Source: Rhodanobacter sp. (GTDB lineage: Bacteria > Pseudomonadota > Gammaproteobacteria > Xanthomonadales > Rhodanobacteraceae). From it: DNA of 64,000 nt. Positions 27,053 through 38,782 of this stretch are shown here, in pieces (the first letter of the stretch is position 1; each line of letters opens with the position of its first letter). The translations under genes were made by a program, and so were the position numbers. The notes beneath the pieces are model-generated. The model made no database searches and had not been told where the DNA came from. It saw only the letters and a program-made list of their open reading frames with translations. The stretch is from contig AP031382.1 in the NCBI GenBank assembly GCA_040371205.1, positions 3,035,562-3,099,561 of the forward strand. The letters are read 5' to 3'.

Positions 27053-28411
27053 ATGGATGCCGAACGCAACGAGTCCACCCCGCCCGACGCCATCGAGCAG
27101 TTGGAACGCGAACAGGCCCGCTGGCGCGACATGGATGCCCTGCTGCGCCGGTTGCTGTCGCGCCTGACCTATGCCGCGGAAGGGCGCAACGCCGGCCTGG
27201 ACGGCGTGCTCGGCAGCATCCGCCTGGCCACCCGCAACACCCTCGACGCACAACGCGTCCAGCCGCTGCTGGACGCGCTCACCGATGCCGTGGCCGCGCT
27301 CGACGAAGACGCCGTGCGTCCGCCGCCACCGCCACCGCCCGCGCCGCCACCGCAAATCGCGCCGCCGCCAGTGCAGGCCGAGGAACCCGGACTCGATCGC
27401 CTGCTGCTGGCCATCCTCGACCGCCTGCCCCTGGGCGAACCCTCCGAGCCCGAGCTCGCCGCCCTGCGCGCGCGCATCGCCGGCTGCCGCGACGCCGCCA
27501 CGCTGCAGGCCCACGGCGAGGCATTGGCCGCGCTGGTCGCGTACCGGCTCGAACAACTGGAAGAGGCCCAGCGCAGCGCCAGCCGGCTGCTCAGCCACGT
27601 CGACAACGAGTTGACCGCGCTGACCGAACACCTCGACCAGGACGACCAGTCGCGCAGCGACGTGGTCGCGGCCCGGCGCGAACTGGGCGAACGCATGGCC
27701 GGCGAAGTACAGGCGCTGGGCGAGCGCGCCCGTTCCGCGCCCGACCTGATCAGCCTGCAGGCCGACGTGCAAGCGCGGCTGGCCGCGGTCGGCTCCCACC
27801 TCGCCGCGCTGCGCGAACGCGAACAGATGCGCGAGCAGGCGTGGCGCGAACATGCCGCGCGCATGCGCGAACGCATCCGCGAACTGGAGTCCAGCACCCG
27901 CAGCATGGAGGCCACGCTCCAGCAGAAGCTGCAACTGGTCGACACCGATCCGCTCACCGGCCTCGCCAACCGCCGCGCGCTGGAGGCGCGCATGGCCTCG
28001 TTGTGCGAAATGGGCGGTCCCGTCATCAGCCTGCTGATCCTGGACATCGACCACTTCAAGAACATCAACGACAAGCTCGGCCATGCCGCCGGCGACCGCG
28101 CCCTGCGCATCGTGGCCGAGCAGTTGCAAGCCGCGCTGCGGCCCGGCGACTACCTCGCACGCTACGGCGGCGAGGAGTTCGTCGCCCTGCTCGCCGCCGA
28201 CGCCGGCGAAGCGATGCGGGTGGCCGAACGCCTGCGCATACGCATCGGCCAGGCGCGCTTCCACAGTCAGGACCAGGTGGTGCCGATCACCCTGTCCTGC
28301 GGCATCGCCACCGTGCGGGCGGGCGATACGCCCGACAGCGTGTTCGAGCGCGCCGACCAGGCGCTGTACCGCGCCAAGAGCAACGGCCGCAACCGCTGCG
28401 AGGCTTCGTGA
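27053..28411 (+). CDS. cytoplasmic diguanylate cyclase, tandem copy 2
   Basis: It is 452 aa and a clear paralogue of the preceding protein: the same helical N-terminal domain, the same [18 protein letters not shown] entry, IDHFKNIND, the RYGGEEF active site and RPGD I-site. It differs by a polyproline linker ([11 protein letters not shown] at about residues 88-98) between its two N-terminal helical parts. The ATG at 27053 starts the same kind of N-terminus as copy 1. Co-transcription with copy 1 is likely (35-nt gap, no terminator seen). Confidence 0.87.
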   Translation: MDAERNESTPPDAIEQLEREQARWRDMDALLRRLLSRLTYAAEGRNAGLDGVLGSIRLATRNTLDAQRVQPLLDALTDAVAALDEDAVRPPPPPPPAPPPQIAPPPVQAEEPGLDRLLLAILDRLPLGEPSEPELAALRARIAGCRDAATLQAHGEALAALVAYRLEQLEEAQRSASRLLSHVDNELTALTEHLDQDDQSRSDVVAARRELGERMAGEVQALGERARSAPDLISLQADVQARLAAVGSHLAALREREQMREQAWREHAARMRERIRELESSTRSMEATLQQKLQLVDTDPLTGLANRRALEARMASLCEMGGPVISLLILDIDHFKNINDKLGHAAGDRALRIVAEQLQAALRPGDYLARYGGEEFVALLAADAGEAMRVAERLRIRIGQARFHSQDQVVPITLSCGIATVRAGDTPDSVFERADQALYRAKSNGRNRCEAS

Positions 28412-28484
28412 CCCCAGTCAAATAGACGTCCATCCGCCCAAACCCCGGTTCAGCCTGGGGTACAACGCCGATGCGGCGGAGTGG

Positions 28485-28490
28485 TATGAT
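28485..28490 (+). promoter_or_regulatory. -10 element upstream of metK
   Basis: TATGAT lies 48 nt before the metK ATG, giving a leader of about 42 nt with GAGGA (28524-28528) as ribosome-binding site. There is no good -35. No known SAM riboswitch was recognised in the leader. Confidence 0.4.
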
Positions 28491-28538
28491 GCCGCACTTT
28501 CTTTCATCTCTTTATCCGTACACGAGGATATAAACGCG

Positions 28539-29738
28539 ATGTCCAGCCATCTGTTCACTTCCGAATCGGTCTCCGAAGGCCATCCGGACAAAGTCGCCGA
28601 CCAGATCTCCGATGCCGTGCTCGACGCGATCCTCGTGCAGGATCCGCGCGCCCGCGTGGCCTGCGAAACCATGGTGAAGACCGGCGTGGCCATCGTCGCC
28701 GGCGAGATCACCACCAGCGCGTGGATCGACCTCGAGGCAATCACCCGCAAGGTGATCCTGGACATCGGCTACGACTCCAGCGACGTCGGCTTCGACGGCG
28801 CCACCTGCGGCGTGCTGAACCTGATCGGCAAGCAGTCGCCCGACATCAACCAGGGCGTGGACCGCAAGAAGCCCGAGGAACAGGGCGCCGGCGACCAGGG
28901 CCTGATGTTCGGCTACGCCACCAACGAGACCAAGGACTTCATGCCGGCGGCGATCTACTACTCGCACCGCCTGGTCGAGCAGCAGGCGAAGATCCGCAAG
29001 AAGAAGAACTCGCGCCTGCCGTGGCTGCGCCCGGACGCCAAGAGCCAGGTCACCCTGCGCTACGAGAACGGCGTGGCCACCGCCATCGACGCCGTGGTGC
29101 TCAGCACCCAGCACGATCCGGGCGTGAAGCAGAAGGAGCTGATCGAAGCCGTGCGCGAGGAGATCCTCAAGCCCGTGCTGCCGGCCAAGCTGCTGCACAA
29201 GGGCACCAAGTTCCACATCAACCCGACCGGCAAGTTCGTGATCGGCGGCCCGGTGGGCGACTGCGGCCTGACCGGCCGCAAGATCATCGTCGACACCTAC
29301 GGCGGCTGGGCCCGCCACGGCGGCGGCGCGTTCTCGGGCAAGGATCCGTCCAAGGTCGACCGTTCGGCCGCCTACGCCGCGCGCTATGTGGCCAAGAACA
29401 TCGTGGCCGCCGGCATCGCCGACCGCTGCGAGGTGCAGGTGAGCTACGCCATCGGCGTGGCCGAGCCCACCTCGATCTCGGTGACCACCTTCGGCACCGG
29501 CAAGATCAGCGACGACAAGATCGAGAAGCTGATCCGCAAGCACTTCGACCTGCGCCCCTACGGCATCCTCAAGATGCTCGACCTGATCCATCCGATGTAC
29601 CAGCAGACCGCCAGCTACGGCCACTTCGGCCGCAGCCCCTACGAGGTGAAGGCCGCCGACGGCAGCAAATACACCGCGTTCTCGTGGGAAAAGACCGACA
29701 AGGCCGAGGCGCTGCGCGCCGATGCCAAGCTGAAGTAA
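28539..29738 (+). CDS. metK: MetK, S-adenosylmethionine synthetase
   Basis: The enzyme makes SAM from methionine and ATP. It is 399 aa, slightly longer than the E. coli protein. It begins [31 protein letters not shown] with the ATP-binding GHPDK motif. Further signatures are [12 protein letters not shown] (the methionine/ATP loop), [38 protein letters not shown] (P-loop-like region) and a C-terminal HFGR. The start is fixed by GAGGA and by the conserved N-terminus; the upstream frame overlaps the GGDEF gene only as a shadow. Confidence 0.98.
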   Translation: MSSHLFTSESVSEGHPDKVADQISDAVLDAILVQDPRARVACETMVKTGVAIVAGEITTSAWIDLEAITRKVILDIGYDSSDVGFDGATCGVLNLIGKQSPDINQGVDRKKPEEQGAGDQGLMFGYATNETKDFMPAAIYYSHRLVEQQAKIRKKKNSRLPWLRPDAKSQVTLRYENGVATAIDAVVLSTQHDPGVKQKELIEAVREEILKPVLPAKLLHKGTKFHINPTGKFVIGGPVGDCGLTGRKIIVDTYGGWARHGGGAFSGKDPSKVDRSAAYAARYVAKNIVAAGIADRCEVQVSYAIGVAEPTSISVTTFGTGKISDDKIEKLIRKHFDLRPYGILKMLDLIHPMYQQTASYGHFGRSPYEVKAADGSKYTAFSWEKTDKAEALRADAKLK

Positions 29739-29761
29739 GGCAACATCGTCAAACCATCGGG

Positions 29762-29790
29762 ACGGGCCGCGCGAGCGGCCCGTTTCGTTT
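29762..29790 (+). terminator. intrinsic terminator after metK
   Basis: A perfect 9-bp stem ACGGGCCGC/GCGGCCCGT (29762-29770 and 29775-29783) with a GCGA tetraloop is followed by TTCGTTT, 24 nt after the metK stop. Confidence 0.85.
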
Positions 29791-29826
29791 GGGCGGCATG
29801 CGCGCGAGGCCGCTGCGACGTGCGGC

Positions 29827-32694
29827 CTAGGGCGACTTCAGCATGCGGATCGCCTCGTCGCGCACGCTGCGCATGGCGGCGTTCAGCGTCTGCGGATCCA
29901 TCGCGATCACCGGGTCCATGTAGCGCTGGCGCACCTTTTCCGCAGCGTCGGCGTCGTGCAGCTCGATCAGCACCGAATAGAGGCGCGATGCGCTTTCGAT
30001 GGTGTGCGGATCGCGCAGGCCCAGCAACTGCTCGCGCGCTTGCAAGGCCTGGCGGTAGGCGTCGCGCGAAGCCGCCCAGTGATGGGCATCGTCCTCGATG
30101 TCGCCGATCAGGGTCTGCGTGGCGGAAATCATCGGGTGCCGCGGCCCCAGCACGCGCAATTGCCCAGCTAGGCACAACTTCGCTTCGGCCAGCGCCTGCG
30201 CGTACTCGCCTTCGTCGTCCAGCAGGCTGGCCAGGCTGCCGTGCGCCATCAGGGTCTTGGGGTGGTCGGGCCCGAGCTGGCGCTCGTGCGCCGCCAGGAT
30301 CTGCCGCTCCAGCGCAATCGCCTGCGCGTAGTACGCGCGCTGCTCGGCCGGCGCCTTGGCGTAGCCGCCCTGCTTGGACAGCAGCCGCACCATCACCGTC
30401 TCGGCGGCGATGGTGTCCGGATGGTCGGCGCCCAGCTCGCGGCGGCGCGCGTCGATCACCCGCTGCAGATCCGCGCCGGCCGCGGCGAAAGCCGGCGGGT
30501 CCTGCGCCAGGTACACCTCGTCGGTGGCCGCCATGTAGGCGGCGGCCAGCGTGTCCGGATGATCGGCGCCGAGGCGCAGCGTGCGGACGGCGGCGACCTC
30601 GCGCGCCAGCGCGAGCGAGCGCTCGTACTCATCCCGGTAGTGCAGCAGCCCGGCCAGAACCAGCATGGCATCGAGCGTCTGCGGGTTTTCCGCACCCAGC
30701 GTGCGCCGCTCCAGCGCCACCAGCGGCCCGGCCAGTTGCAGCGCGCGATCACGCTGGCCCAGTGCGATCAGGGTCATCACCAGGTCGCGTTGCAGCTGCA
30801 TCAGGCCGAAGTCGGTGGCGGGCAGCCGTGGCCTGAGCAGCGCGTAGAGCGCGTCCTGCCGCTGCAGCGCCTGCTGCAGGCGGCCCTGTTCAACCAGCAT
30901 GCGCGCCGCACCGGATTCCGCCGCGATCCGCAGCGCATCGGTAGGCGGTTCGGCCTGCGCCAGTTTTTCGGCCTGGGCATACATGTCCGTCGCCGCGGCC
31001 GTCTGCCCCTGTTTCTCCAGCGCCTGCGCCAGATCCACGCGTACCGATAGCTGGCCGCGGTCGTCCGCAGGCAGCCGCTTCGCGCGCACCGCAAGGACCT
31101 GGCGCAGTTCGTCGGCGGCATGCGCATAACTGCCGATGCCCAGCAACGCCCGCGCCAGCGACTGGCGCAGATCGGCGGCCAGCAGCGGCGCATCCGGGAA
31201 AGCCCGATCCAGGCCGTCGAGCGAATGCCCGATCACGTAGTCGTCCATCGCCGTGCGCGCAATGTCGGTCGCCTGCACGCCGGCGAACGCCTTGGCCAGC
31301 GTCGTCGACGCCGCGGCGGGAGCCAGCGCCGCATCCACCTGCCGCTGCGTCGCGGCGACGAAGGCATGCCCCATCGCGCCGATGTCCACGCTGTCGTACA
31401 TCGCCCGCTGGTATTGCACGATGCGCTCCAGCTGCTGCTGGCGCTGCGCGGCCAGCCGTTGTTGCACGCGTGCCTGATGCAGCGAGGACAGCGAGGCGAA
31501 CAGTCCTGCGAGCACACTGAGCAGCAGCACGGCGGCGACGGCCAGCGGCCAGCGATTGCGCTGCAGGAAGCGGCGCGCGCGGTACAGGCGCTGGCCGCGC
31601 CGCGCCAGCACGGGACGCTGCGCCAGCCAGTTGCGCAGGTCGGCCGCCAGCGCACCCACGCCGGCGTAACGTTCGCCGACCGCGCGGCGCAGGGCCTTCA
31701 ACGCGATCGCGTCGATATCGGCGGGAACGGCATGACGCGGCGCATCGCCGGTCTTCGCGCTGCGGCTGGGCGGCACGATCTCGCCGGCGACGATGGCGTG
31801 GCTGAGCTGGTGCGGCGTGGTGATGTGCTGCCACGGCCGCCGCCCGGCCATCAGCTGGTACAGCACCATGCCCAGTCCGTACACGTCCACGGCGGTGGTC
31901 AGCGGCTGCTGCTCGATCTGTTCCGGGCTGGCGTAGGCCAGCGTGAGCGCGCGCTGGCCGGTGACGGTGAGCGTGCCCTCCGCCGCCTGCTCGTCGATCA
32001 GCCGGGCGATGCCGAAGTCCAGCAGCTTGGGCTCGCCCTGCCCATCGACCAGGATGTTGGCGGGCTTCAGGTCGCGATGGATCACCAGGTTGCGGTGCGC
32101 GTACTCCACCGCGGCGCAGACCTTGAGGAACAGCTGCACGCGCTCGCGCAGGCCGAGCCCGCGCTGTTCGCACCACGCGTCGATGCGTTCGCCCTCGACG
32201 TACTCCATCGCCAGGAAAGGCTGGCCGTCGGCCAGCATGCCGCCATCGAGCAGGCGCGCGATGCCGGGGTGTTCCAGCCGCGCCAGCAGCTGCCGCTCGC
32301 GCACGAAGCGTTCCTGCAGCATGGGCGAACCCACCGCGCCGCCCGCCAGCACCTTCAGCGCCACCTGTTGCACGAAGCCGGCGTCCTCGCGCTCGGCAAG
32401 GTAGACCACGCCCATGCCGCCCTCGCCGAGCCGGCGCACCAGGCGGTAGTGCCGCGGTGCGGCGGTCTGCGTGTCCAGGCCGGTCAGGTCCACCGTATCG
32501 CCCGGCGCCAGCGGCAGCGTGGCGGTGTGGCTGCATTCGATGGCGGCGATCATCCAGCGTACTTCGCGCGCCAATGTCTCGTCGCCGCCGCATTCGCGCA
32601 CGAGCGCCGCCTCGCGGCCGGATGCGTCGGTTTCCAGCACGCCCATGGCGATGCGCTTGGCATGCAGGTAGCGGTCGGTCAGCTGACCGGTCAT
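29827..32694 (-). CDS. transmembrane Ser/Thr protein kinase with C-terminal TPR repeats
   Basis: It is 955 aa. A Hanks-type kinase domain (about residues 84-350) is complete: Gly loop GEGGMG (90-95), ATP-binding Lys in VALK (about 114), catalytic HRDLKPAN (206-213), DFG (226-228) and ASPEQ as the APE-like motif. One transmembrane segment follows (about 382-402), then about 550 residues with tetratricopeptide repeats that contain repeated LGADHPDT- or LGPDHPKT-type units. The kinase therefore faces the cytoplasm and the TPRs the periplasm. Substrates and ligand are unknown. It is monocistronic between metK and the carboxypeptidase gene. Confidence 0.88.
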   Translation of the reverse strand: MTGQLTDRYLHAKRIAMGVLETDASGREAALVRECGGDETLAREVRWMIAAIECSHTATLPLAPGDTVDLTGLDTQTAAPRHYRLVRRLGEGGMGVVYLAEREDAGFVQQVALKVLAGGAVGSPMLQERFVRERQLLARLEHPGIARLLDGGMLADGQPFLAMEYVEGERIDAWCEQRGLGLRERVQLFLKVCAAVEYAHRNLVIHRDLKPANILVDGQGEPKLLDFGIARLIDEQAAEGTLTVTGQRALTLAYASPEQIEQQPLTTAVDVYGLGMVLYQLMAGRRPWQHITTPHQLSHAIVAGEIVPPSRSAKTGDAPRHAVPADIDAIALKALRRAVGERYAGVGALAADLRNWLAQRPVLARRGQRLYRARRFLQRNRWPLAVAAVLLLSVLAGLFASLSSLHQARVQQRLAAQRQQQLERIVQYQRAMYDSVDIGAMGHAFVAATQRQVDAALAPAAASTTLAKAFAGVQATDIARTAMDDYVIGHSLDGLDRAFPDAPLLAADLRQSLARALLGIGSYAHAADELRQVLAVRAKRLPADDRGQLSVRVDLAQALEKQGQTAAATDMYAQAEKLAQAEPPTDALRIAAESGAARMLVEQGRLQQALQRQDALYALLRPRLPATDFGLMQLQRDLVMTLIALGQRDRALQLAGPLVALERRTLGAENPQTLDAMLVLAGLLHYRDEYERSLALAREVAAVRTLRLGADHPDTLAAAYMAATDEVYLAQDPPAFAAAGADLQRVIDARRRELGADHPDTIAAETVMVRLLSKQGGYAKAPAEQRAYYAQAIALERQILAAHERQLGPDHPKTLMAHGSLASLLDDEGEYAQALAEAKLCLAGQLRVLGPRHPMISATQTLIGDIEDDAHHWAASRDAYRQALQAREQLLGLRDPHTIESASRLYSVLIELHDADAAEKVRQRYMDPVIAMDPQTLNAAMRSVRDEAIRMLKSP

Positions 32695-32783
32695 GGAAAC
32701 CCCTGTGGTAGACGCACCAGCGCGCAGCTCAGCTGCCGGGTGTCGCGGTCCCGCAGGATAACCGAAGGTTGCCGGGGGCGGGC

Positions 32784-33938
32784 CTAGCCGTCCGATTCGC
32801 GGCGCGAGGCGACCAGTACCGGCTTCTTGGCCGGCTCATGGCGCGTCGCGAGGCGCGGCTCCGCATGATGCGTGCGGCGCGTGGCGGCGCGGCGGCAAGT
32901 GCTGCCCTTGCGTGCGCTGCAGCCTCGGCTGGCCACCATCGTCGCCTTGTCGTGGCGCGGCGCCTTGCGGGTAGGCGCGGTGCGACGCTGCGAAGCGGAC
33001 ACGGTATCCGCCTCGGCCGTCTGGATCGGCGAGATCGCTTCAAGCAGGCGCGCAGCACGGCTGCCGGCACGCACGCCGCCAGCCTGCGCCACGAGGATCG
33101 GCGGGGTCGGGCGGCCATCGAAACCGTCGTCCAGCAGGCGCGCCATCAGCCGGTCGCGGCCGGCGGCCGTGCGGCTGCCCAGCACCACGGCAAACAGGCG
33201 CTGGCCGTCGCGCACCGCCGTGGAGGCGAGGTTGAAGCCGGACGCGTCGGTGAAGCCGGTCTTAAGGCCGTCCATGCCGGGATAGCGGTACATCAGGTGG
33301 TTGTGGCCGCGCACGATGTGGCCGTGGAACACGAATTCCTGCGTGGCGAAGAAATGCGCGTACTGCGGGAAGTCGCGGTACAGCGCCATCGCCAGCTTCA
33401 CCAGGTCGTGCGCGGTGGACGTGTTGTTCGGGTCGGGCAAGCCGGAGGCGTTGGCGAAATGCGTGTCGGTCATGCCGAGCAGCGCGGCCTGCGCGTTCAT
33501 CATCTCCGTGAAGCGGCTCTCGCTGCCGCCGATACCTTCGGCCATCACGGTGGCGGCGTCGTTGGCCGACTTGGTGATCATGCCGAGGATGCAGTCCTGC
33601 ACGGCGATGGTCGAACCGGGGCGCAGGCCCAGCTTGGTGGGTTCCTTGTTCGCCGCCCAGGAGGACACCGGAAGTTGCTGGTCGAGGCTCAACTTGCCGT
33701 TCTTCAGCTGCTGGAAGGCGATGTAGAGCGTCATCATCTTGGTGAGCGAGGCCGGATAGTCGCGCTGATCGGCATTGACCTGCTCGATGATCTGGCCGGT
33801 GTTGCCGTCCACGACGATGGCCGCGTAGCCGGCATGCGCCGTGGCGACAAAGCCGCCCAGGCCGCACAACAGCACAAGCATCAGTACCGCGCGCATGCGA
33901 ACCAGCATCCGCCCCAGTCCCGTCGATTCGATGGCCAC
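32784..33938 (-). CDS. D-alanyl-D-alanine carboxypeptidase (PBP5/6-like, S11)
   Basis: It trims the terminal D-Ala from peptidoglycan pentapeptides. The signal peptide hydrophobic core (MRAVLMLVLLCGLGGF) ends near AHA-GY, and the three penicilloyl-serine motifs are SLTK, SAN and KTG (in DGLKTGFTDASG). The GTG at 33938 was chosen because GAGGA lies about 6 nt upstream; ATGs at 33908 and 33896 are alternatives. After the catalytic domain there is no PBP5 C-terminal beta-domain or amphipathic anchor; instead a tail of about 100 residues is strongly basic (Arg/Lys/His/Thr-rich). That tail is odd and is discussed under findings. Confidence 0.88.
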   Translation of the reverse strand: MAIESTGLGRMLVRMRAVLMLVLLCGLGGFVATAHAGYAAIVVDGNTGQIIEQVNADQRDYPASLTKMMTLYIAFQQLKNGKLSLDQQLPVSSWAANKEPTKLGLRPGSTIAVQDCILGMITKSANDAATVMAEGIGGSESRFTEMMNAQAALLGMTDTHFANASGLPDPNNTSTAHDLVKLAMALYRDFPQYAHFFATQEFVFHGHIVRGHNHLMYRYPGMDGLKTGFTDASGFNLASTAVRDGQRLFAVVLGSRTAAGRDRLMARLLDDGFDGRPTPPILVAQAGGVRAGSRAARLLEAISPIQTAEADTVSASQRRTAPTRKAPRHDKATMVASRGCSARKGSTCRRAATRRTHHAEPRLATRHEPAKKPVLVASRRESDG

Positions 33939-34066
33939 CCCGAGTCCTCGCAAACTAACTACAAACAGACCGCAAAAAATACCACGCCTTACCCCGAGGC
34001 CGACCTTAACGCAAGGCGGCATCGAATTCCATAGGCAAGACATGAAATAATTTCGTTAAATACATG

Positions 34067-34079
34067 TTCTGAAACAGAA
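34067..34079. repeat. short palindrome upstream of the ABC-F gene
   Basis: TTCTG AAA CAGAA is a perfect 5+5 palindrome in the AT-rich 200-bp divergent region between the carboxypeptidase and ABC-F genes. It could be a dimeric repressor operator; no known consensus is matched with confidence. Confidence 0.4.
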
Positions 34080-34130
34080 TGTTCAGACCATCCGATCACG
34101 TATGCCACGCCGCCGCGCAGCCGCGCCCGC

Positions 34131-34136
34131 TACAAT
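34131..34136 (+). promoter_or_regulatory. -10 element of the ABC-F gene giving a predicted leaderless mRNA
   Basis: TACAAT, identical to the rnpB -10, ends 6 nt before the ATG at 34143. No ribosome-binding sequence separates them. The predicted +1 is the A of the start codon. Confidence 0.5.
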
Positions 34137-34142
34137 GGCCGG

Positions 34143-36011
<1,869 letters not shown>

Positions 36012-36020
36012 GCGCGCAAG

Positions 36021-37362
36021 CTATTCCTTGTCCCCTACCGCGGCATGGCGCGGCAGCCACAGTCGAGCCAATGCACCGCGCGCATGCTCGCGAGCTTCCA
36101 GCGTCACACCACCCTCGTGCGCCTCGGCGATCTGTCGAGCCAGCGCGAGACCGATGCCGGAGCCGCCGGGCTTGGTGGTGAAGTACGGCACGAACAGGTT
36201 GTCGCTAGGCGGCGGGCCAGGGCCGTCGTCTTCCACTTCGACCACGACGCGTTCGCCGTCACGATGCCAACGCAACTGCACGCCGCCGTCCGGCAGCGCG
36301 GCTTCCACCGCATTGCGCACGAGGTTGATCAGTGCCTGTTCGAGCTGGTCGGGGTCGGCAATCACCGCCAGCGGCTCGCCCGCTTCCACGCGCACCGGCA
36401 GGCGCTGCTCCAGTTTCGCAAGCTTGGCCAGCAACGCGGGCAGCTCCACCGCACGCGGCTGCGGCGGCGGCAGGCGCGCCAGCTTGCTGTAGCTGGAGAG
36501 GAAACGCCCGAGCGCCTCGGCGCGATGGCCGATCAGCTCCAGCCCGCCACGGAAATCCTCGCGCCAGTCTTCGGGCAATGGCTCGCGCGCCGCCAGCGTG
36601 GCCAGCGTGCCGGCCATCGACTGGATCGGCGCCAGCGAGTTGTTGACCTCGTGGCCCAGCACGCGCAGCAGGCGCTGCCATGCCGCACGCTCCTCCTCGC
36701 GCAGCACGCGGCCCACGTCGTTGACCACCAGCAGGCGGCCGCCACGGCCGCCACTGCGCAAGGGCGCGTGACGGATCTCGAAGCGCCCGCTGCGGCCGGG
36801 AAACACATGCGTGAGCAGGTGTGCCGCTGCCCCTTCCAGCAACGGCGCCAGACCGAGTTCCGCCGCGCTCAGCCCGAACAAGCGATGGCGTTCCGCATCG
36901 AGCAGGCGTTGCGCGGCGGGATTGAGCAGGCGCAACCGCTGCTGCTCGTCGAACACGAACACCGCGCTGTCCAGCGCCGCCAGGGTCTTGCCGAGCAGGT
37001 AGGACGACTCCTCGAACTCCAGCCGCTCGCGTTGCAGGCGCTCGGCCAGCGCGTTGATGTCGTAGATGGCGTCGCCCAGCACGCCGCCCTGCACGCCGCG
37101 CAGGCTGTAGTCGCCCTGGCGCAGCGCCTCCAGCAAACCCGAAAGCGTGTACAGCGGAAACACCACGCGCCGATACTGCCAGCGCGCCAGCAGCAGCGTG
37201 GCAACGACGGCAGCAGCGATGCACATCCAGCGCAGCGAGGCGTCCCACGCGGTCTGGGCCAGCACGATGGCGGCGAGCAAACCCGGCGCCGCCAGCAGCA
37301 GACTGCCGAGCAGCACGCGCCGCTCGAAGCGCGGCATGCGCCCGGCGCGCTGCGCGGAGTGC

Positions 37363-37373
<11 letters not shown>
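36021..37373 (-). CDS. sensor histidine kinase, NtrY-like
   Basis: It is 450 aa. Two hydrophobic segments near the N-terminus (about 18-65) form the membrane domain, followed by a HAMP-like linker, a PAS-like domain (LDSAVFVFDEQQRLRLLNPAAQRLL), the H-box LGHEVNNSLAPIQSM with the phosphorylatable His, N-box LINLVRNAVEA, and the G-box EDDGPGPPP with FVPYFTTKPGGSGIGL. The H-box is of the NtrY/NtrB type. The ATG at 37373 overlaps the response-regulator stop by 11 nt; a further ATG at 37337 could also start the protein. It is the last gene of the efflux operon. Confidence 0.87.
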
Positions 37374-38766
<1,393 letters not shown>

Positions 38767-38782
38767 CCATGCAGTGTAAAGG

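Noticed and set aside
28412-28538. SAM riboswitch in the metK leader
   Set aside because: The 127-nt leader shows no match to SAM-I, SAM-II or SAM/SAH cores that I could recognise.
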